Of a stretch of 64,000 bases of DNA, positions 62,448-64,000 are shown in pieces (positions within the stretch are counted from its first letter, which is position 1; every line of letters begins with the position of its first letter). The position numbers and the translations under genes are program-made. The notes beneath the pieces are model-generated. The model saw only the letters and a list, made by a program, of their open reading frames with translations, did not search any database and was not told the DNA's origin. Origin of the DNA: Nostoc calcicola FACHB-3891 (lineage in GTDB: Bacteria > Cyanobacteriota > Cyanobacteriia > Cyanobacteriales > Nostocaceae); contig NZ_JACJRQ010000004.1 of NCBI RefSeq assembly GCF_014697355.1, positions 124,001-188,000 on the forward strand, in the 5' to 3' direction.

Positions 62448-63542
62448 ATGCCAGTTATCAAACCAAGATTTGAATTTAGTAAAACCCAGAAACTAACACG
62501 CCGTTCTTTGTTGTTTGCGTTGGGATACTGCTTAGTATTATCGACAGCCTTATCCAGTTGCAGTGAAGCTAAAAATAATGCTCAACAGTCCCCTGCTTCT
62601 TCCGATCCAGCGGCTTCATCTAACACTACAGAAAAGCAAACAGTACGAATTGTGCGTTCAAAACAACTCACTGGTCTAGCAGTATTAGAAAAGCAGGGAT
62701 CTTTAGAAAAACGATTGGAGCCTCTGGGTTTTAAGGTACAGTGGTCTGAGTTTGCAGCGGGACCGCAACAGCTAGAAGCTTTAAATGCAAACGGACTTGA
62801 TATCGCATCTACAGCCGAATCGCCTCCTGTATTTTCACAAGCAGCAGGAGCGCCTCTTGTTTATCTAGCTACTACATACCCCAGTGGTAAAGCAATTTCA
62901 CTTTTAGTTCCAACAAACTCTCCGATTAAAAGTGTTGCTGACTTGAAAGGTAAAAAAATAGCTTTCCAAAAAGCCTCTATAGGTCACTATTTGTTAGTCA
63001 AAGCAGTAGAAAAAGCGGGACTGAAATTAAGTGATGTCCAATCAGTTTTTCTCCCACCACCAGATGCTAATGTGGCTTTTAGTCAGAACAAAGTGGATGC
63101 TTGGTTTATTTGGGAGCCATTCGTTACTAGAAATGTCCAAAACAAAGTAGGTCGTGTTTTGGTAGATGGAGGTGAGTTGCGGGATACTGGCAACTTTTAC
63201 TCAACTTCACGTCAGTTTTATCAGGCACACCCTGATGTGATTAAAGTATTTTTAGAAGAATTAGAAAAGGCAGAAATCTGGACTAAGGAGCATCCAAAAG
63301 AAGTAGCACAATTACTTGCTCCTGTAACTCAACTAGATCCGCCTATTCTAGAAACTATGCATAGTAAATATAACTATGGCGTGCTACCAATTACTGAGAA
63401 AACTATCAAGAAGCAACAAGAGGTTGCAGACAAATGGTACAGCCTGGGACTTATACCAACGAAGGTGGATGTAAAAGTTGGGTTTTTGACACCTGAAGAG
63501 TACGCCAAAATTACTCCCGCTGAGGTTTTAGCTAACAAGTAG
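62448..63542 (+). CDS. SsuA-like sulfonate ABC transporter binding lipoprotein
   Basis: 364 residues. Signal region RRSLLFALGYCLVLSTALSS with lipidation Cys in LSSCSEAK. Mature part: TVRIVRSKQLTGLAVLEKQG, FKVQWSEFAAGPQQLEALNA, IASTAESPPVFSQAAGAPLV, GKKIAFQKASIGHYLLVKAV and AWFIWEPFVTRNVQNKVG. Clearly related to the binding protein at 38774 (WSEFxAGPxxLEALN, FQKAS/FAKGS, IWEP/IWDP), less so to 55472. Delivers an organosulfonate to an ABC permease. Followed by a TauD-type gene 139 bp away. Confidence 0.9.
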   Translation: MPVIKPRFEFSKTQKLTRRSLLFALGYCLVLSTALSSCSEAKNNAQQSPASSDPAASSNTTEKQTVRIVRSKQLTGLAVLEKQGSLEKRLEPLGFKVQWSEFAAGPQQLEALNANGLDIASTAESPPVFSQAAGAPLVYLATTYPSGKAISLLVPTNSPIKSVADLKGKKIAFQKASIGHYLLVKAVEKAGLKLSDVQSVFLPPPDANVAFSQNKVDAWFIWEPFVTRNVQNKVGRVLVDGGELRDTGNFYSTSRQFYQAHPDVIKVFLEELEKAEIWTKEHPKEVAQLLAPVTQLDPPILETMHSKYNYGVLPITEKTIKKQQEVADKWYSLGLIPTKVDVKVGFLTPEEYAKITPAEVLANK

Positions 63543-63681
63543 CCATATAATTTTTGATTTTAGATTTTGGATTTTCGATTGAGAATGTCTTTCTGAAAAA
63601 AGCTGTTGTAAATGCATTTTTCGGATTGATTTTTCAAATTCGCATCATCTCTAAGAAGGCAATAAAACAGAGGAGAATATT

Positions 63682-64000
63682 ATGCCTACTGCGACTTTAA
63701 CAGAAGTAAAAATCACGCCTATTGATGCTCCGGTAGGAGCGATAGTTACAGGTCTGGATGCTAGTCAACCTATTGCACCTGAGGTAATATTACAACTTAA
63801 GGAAACTCTGCGCGATCGCCACATCCTCATTTTTAAAGAGCAACAACTCTCTGATGAGCAGTTTTTGAATTTTTCTCTATACTTTGGCGCACTTTTTGTA
63901 CCATCTGATGAAACTCCAGTACTAGCTTCTAAACCTGGAGAAACTCCTGTAGTAATTCTGATTTCTAATGTCGATGGTGGCTATACTGGTACTGGAGAAT
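63682..64000 (+). CDS. TauD/TfdA-family dioxygenase, 5' part (runs off the window)
   Basis: The ATG at 63682 has AGAGGAG 7-13 nt upstream. The 106 codons seen read MPTATLTEVKITPIDAPVGA then IVTGLDAS, LKETLRDRHILIFKEQQLSD and FSLYFGALF, the N-terminal part of TauD/TfdA. The iron ligands (HxD...H) are beyond the edge. Likely releases sulfite from a sulfonate with Fe(II) and 2-oxoglutarate; it follows an SsuA-like binding-protein gene and should belong to the same system. A second member is at 20585. Confidence 0.85.
   Translation, partial: MPTATLTEVKITPIDAPVGAIVTGLDASQPIAPEVILQLKETLRDRHILIFKEQQLSDEQFLNFSLYFGALFVPSDETPVLASKPGETPVVILISNVDGGYTGTGE

Overview
The window is chromosomal DNA of a filamentous, Nostoc-like cyanobacterium. 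The evidence is the dense scatter of HIP1 octamers (GCGATCGC), the many short repeats typical of such genomes (runs of GATTTTA/AAATCC, GAATTCTGA stretches, AAAGGGT purine/pyrimidine hairpins), cyanobacterial families such as the SLH-domain porin, and hemagglutinin-type secreted proteins. No rRNA, tRNA, prophage or CRISPR array was seen.

Layout. (1) 1-7.1 kb: the 3' part of a SNF2/RapA-type helicase, an Rpn-type nuclease gene cut at its 5' end by a repeat, a two-partner-secretion exoprotein and small proteins. (2) 7.1-18.5 kb: mostly housekeeping or stress genes (membrane desaturase, hisC, NUDIX, methyltransferase, flavodiiron-like metallo-hydrolase, AtzH-like protein, peroxiredoxin-like protein, cupin, TauE/SafE, HAD, DJ-1/PfpI, EamA). 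Two small genes with double-glycine leaders lie at 9.4-10.0 kb; the 54-residue one is easily missed. (3) 18.5-24.5 kb: a minus-strand run of GST, NtaA/DszA-type flavin monooxygenase, TauD/AtsK-type dioxygenase, SDR, a pyrophosphatase-like protein and an MDR reductase. (4) 24.9-31.6 kb: a Tat-exported haloperoxidase-fold protein lacking its catalytic histidine, an MFS exporter, an exported acetolactate decarboxylase and two VOC proteins. (5) 32-49.7 kb: an SsuD-like monooxygenase, a block of SsuA-like binding protein / AprA-like flavoprotein / GNAT / AprB-like ferredoxin / HEAT protein / Mrp, a lone TnpB, a DszC/SfnB-like flavoprotein, two tandem D-2-hydroxyacid dehydrogenases, and ssuB-ssuC-ssuD. 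(6) 50.5-64 kb: an SLH porin, then a plus-strand run with a second AprA-like/ferredoxin pair, a binding protein, two tandem amidohydrolases, another DszC/SfnB-like enzyme, a methyltransferase, a third binding protein and a partial TauD.

How it fits together. From about 15 to 64 kb most genes fit uptake and oxidative breakdown of organosulfur compounds: three binding proteins that could share one SsuBC transporter, three LLM monooxygenases, two TauD-type dioxygenases, two acyl-CoA-dehydrogenase-fold monooxygenases, a sulfite-exporter-like permease, and two flavoprotein-ferredoxin pairs resembling adenylylsulfate reductase. No transcription factor and no SsuE-like flavin reductase is present, so these must be encoded elsewhere. 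Three distant operons in this region share a dyad, AAACTAC-N20-GTAGTTT (one arm has one mismatch in one copy), with identical spacing. I infer it is the operator of a common regulator. The intergenic DNA carries several non-autonomous elements, including one with 16-bp terminal inverted repeats and an intact 11-bp target duplication at 33.5 kb.
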